NCBI RefSeq assembly: GCF_041146795.1
Contig: NC_135180.1
Location: forward strand, 39,926,794-39,990,793
Direction of reading: 5' to 3'
Source: Maylandia zebra
Lineage: Eukaryota > Chordata > Actinopteri > Cichliformes > Cichlidae
DNA length: 64,000 nt
Below the pieces are notes generated by a model that made no database searches, was not told the DNA's origin, and was given only the letters and a program-made list of their open reading frames with translations. Of the stretch, positions 61,169 through 64,000 are shown one piece after another. Each line of letters begins with the position of its first letter. Position 1 is the first letter of the stretch. The position numbers were made by a program, and so were the translations under genes.

Positions 61169-63778
61169 GATAATGCCAAATAAACACATTTTTTAAAGAC
61201 ATTTCATTTCATTTTTACAGTTTGGCGAAAACAAATATTTTGTGAGGATAATATCACAAAGCCTGCGAGGACAAACTAATGATCATACTTTCTGTGGGTC
61301 ATTGGTTTTAAAAAACAAAATATTTACAACAGCTGTTCACATTAAATCCATCTTGGTTTGAGGAATTTTTAATTAGTCTGTCGCTTCAGCTTAAACCTCT
61401 CTGAGACTTTCTCACGGATTTTCACCTCAGTAACTTTTCCTATTGTACATTTTATTATTTTTATTACATTTATATTTAAAGGCATTTTAAATGTGACAAA
61501 CCCACAATCGACATGTGCAGCTGCTGGAGCCAGATATAACAAACCTTCTGAATTAGCTGCTGAATTACACAAACCCACAGAGTTTACTCTTTTCAACAGA
61601 CTGCATTTTGTTCTGAATAACGTTGCAAATATTGATCATTTATGGAGGTATTTGTCGACCATCTTTACTTTTAGTTATGAACTGTTCACATCGGCCTTAA
61701 ACGTGATTCACAGAAGTGAACAATTTCACAGCTTTTGTACACATTACGTTTGAGCAATTCAGTATCAGACCTCGTATAAACACTTTTGTTCTGTTGGTTT
61801 TTCAGTTAGAGCAATTATATCACATTGAATAACACTGAACACTATTCCTAACTGAACCACAGATTTTGATGTAAATTTTGTCTGAATTTTCTCAAAGCTC
61901 AGGAATAGTTACACACTGAAATTTATACAGAGGAGGAATAATTAAAGGTCAAAAGAGTTAAAGTTACCTTTATTGTCAAACCTGTTATGTGTTCAGAACA
62001 TATAGAATATCAAAATGACATTTATCTTTGACCCCCAGAGTTCAGACATAAATAAGGAAACGAATGAATAAAAAGCAAGAGGATTAAAGGAGAAAAGAAA
62101 GGCACAAAGTATAAAACTATAGAAAAACTGCATATACATAAATAATTTATAATGCTCAATGTTTAATTCTGTGGTTTGTTATCAAAAAGTTTTTTGAGCC
62201 CCTGAACTAAATGATGCACCACCTGCTTGCAGAACAACAGAGGGCGCTGTTGTTCTGCAAGGAGGACAAGCTGGGACTGGCAGGTCAGGGAGGGGCGGGG
62301 CCACAGGCACACAGAGAGAGAGAGAGAGACACCTGTTTGTGTGATTTGGACTCACCCCTTCAGGAACAGAAGAGAAGAAAACACAAAGAGCAGGATGGTT
62401 GGATCTGACTTCTACTGCAGGTAAAACACTGTTACAGAGCCCCTCTCTGGAAAAGTTGGAAAATCACAAAATAAAGTAACAAATGAGGATAAAACAGCTT
62501 CAGAAAGATCCTGTAAAAGTTATAAACTTTTAAATGAACATTGTGTCTTTCCTAAAATGTAACTTCCTCCAGTTGTTTGATTTATGTCAGATGACACTGA
62601 GGTTTAGTAGAGACATTAGAGTTTTCTGTTTTCTTCTACTGGTAGAAATGACATTATAGAATAGAACAGAACTTTTTGTCATTGTTTCCAAAACAGTGAA
62701 ACACCATTTAACAGCTTCTTGAGTGATGGTGCAGATAAAAAGATACAATTGCCTAAAAATTTAGATAGAATAGATAATTGAGATCAAATAAACACAAACA
62801 CAACACAATGAGATCACACGATAACAATATGAAGTGAAAAATGAGTGTCAGAGGGATCTTTAGCTCCATTTTATTTCTATTTTAGTTATCAAAAAAACTG
62901 AAGAAAGAAAATTAAATGTTGAAGAAAAAGAAATAATAAAATGTAGTGTAAAATTAAAATAAGATTTGACCTGACATATGGTCATAAATGTACCATAAAG
63001 TTCATAATACATACATATACTTATATTATATACATACATTTCAAAGTAAAGCAAAATGTATAATATATTGAGGCAAACTGGATTACATTGGTTTTATATT
63101 TTACATAAAATACTGACAACCAATGAAAACACATTTTATTTTTATTCATTCATTTATTATTAGACATTTTATGAGAATTGATCTGTTTTATTTTTTTTTC
63201 TCTGTCAGTTTTCAAAGCATGATCATGTTTCTTATTTTTCTCAGAAGACGTGGTTAAATATTTTCAGATCTTGGTGATGTGTTTTCATTGACCAGATCAC
63301 ATTTTTGTTTTCCTTTACCTCTTTATGAGAAAAGTAATATCATCATTTAAACTTTTAAAAATTACAAAACAAAATGAAACTGTCAGATGATGTTTTACAT
63401 CACAGAGCTGTGATTTATATCATACAGAAAATGTTCATATATAATGTATTATTCAATGTAAATGTTTAAATGTGAGGAGAAATCAGTGACATATTCATAG
63501 ATCGAATTGTACAAAGCTAAACTACATTGTCTGTTGTCTCTCTGCATAGTTTTTTCTTTGGAGAGTTTCCAGAGGTGAGTCCTTCAGGACTCATCAGAGG
63601 TCATTGAGGAGGTTCCAGGCAGTCCTGTAGTGCTGTAGTTTATATATAAGGTTTAACTGGTTTACCTGGACTCTGTCTTTAATAGACAGCTGACAGCCAA
63701 TCAGAGAACAGGATTCTCTGTTGTAATGGTTAGTTTAGTTTGGGAGTCCTGGAGAAAATAGGAAAGGTCCTTGAGGTC
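61169..63778. other. Intergenic, no gene recognised
   Basis: AT-rich. 61950-62040 contains a CTTTATTGTCAAA motif, the reverse of a LINE-like tail. A 15-bp hairpin is at 62226-62261. 62650-62690 resembles another LINE tail. No coding exon is convincing. Confidence 0.45.
62226..62261. repeat. Perfect 15-bp hairpin, 6-nt loop
   Basis: Arms CTTGCAGAACAACAG (62226-62240) and its exact complement (62247-62261) surround AGGGCG. Followed by GC-rich sequence with a GAGAGAGA run. No RNA gene was assigned. Confidence 0.85.
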
Positions 63779-64000
63779 CACTTCACCCTTTAACGTTCTC
63801 ATGGTGTTCTCTACTACGTCCTCCTTACAACACATAGGGCGCACTGCGCTATAGGGCGCACTGCGCTATAGGGCGCGCCGCACTTTTTGAAGAAAATCTA
63901 AGACTTTTAAGTGCGCCTTATAGTTGTGAAAATACGGTAAGTAATTAATTACTTTTGAAAATAAGTAATCAGTAAAGTAACGGGATTACTTTTTTGGGGA
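63779..64000. repeat. Repeat of 49209-49430 (pogo end plus hAT piece)
   Basis: All 222 bases match 49209-49430 at an offset of 14570, including the pogo end (63937), the TA duplication and the hAT-like sequence beyond. The match runs to the window edge, so the full extent is unknown. Confidence 0.9.

Overview
This window looks like a teleost fish nuclear genome, most likely a perciform or cichlid-type fish. The evidence is three single-exon teleost-style odorant receptors in one orientation, several fish-typical LINE clades (L2/Rex1-like, RTE/Rex3-like, R4/Dong-like), fish LTR elements, Tc1, pogo, piggyBac and hAT-like transposons, and intron-bearing gene remnants. Nothing in it looks prokaryotic. 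The species call is inference.

Host content is sparse. The odorant receptor genes lie at 4629-5642, 19136-20113 and 42298-43290, all on the minus strand. One intact gene for a secreted cysteine-rich protein with three tandem modules lies at 59539-60837 (+). Two members of a multicopy fish family, tentatively SAMD3-like, are present: a three-exon pseudogene at 25261-28930 (+) and a terminal exon at 35110-35389 (+). The second lies inside a TIR-bounded mobile element. No tRNA, rRNA or CRISPR genes were seen.

By region: 1-6910 holds LINE debris, a tRNA-derived SINE and OR1. 7242-15862 is a stack of insertions up to four or five levels deep, with readable target-site duplications at most levels. 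Its youngest layer is a 3.3 kb LTR element whose LTRs are almost identical. 16230-18800 has an L2-type LINE in which ORF1 is fused in frame to the end of ORF2, then a Tc1 fragment. 18800-29100 has OR2, a nearly complete LINE reverse transcriptase, the SAMD3-like pseudogene split by an LTR fragment, and an RTE LINE. 29101-38014 is a hAT-like element containing an R4/Dong-type LINE with a tRNA-like head, which in turn contains the TA-flanked transposon carrying the SAMD3-like exon. 37766-39933 is duplicated almost identically at 47446-54208, where a pogo element and a young LINE were added. OR3 and an 8-bp-TSD element with a THAP-like exon lie between the copies. 54216-59382 has an RTE LINE and a decayed piggyBac transposase gene. 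59539-60837 is the cysteine-rich gene. The last 222 bases repeat 49209-49430.

The genes do not form a pathway. The receptor cluster is the ancestral framework, and repeated transposition, segmental duplication and probable gene conversion have reshaped it. All comparisons were made by eye; percentages and boundaries are approximate.
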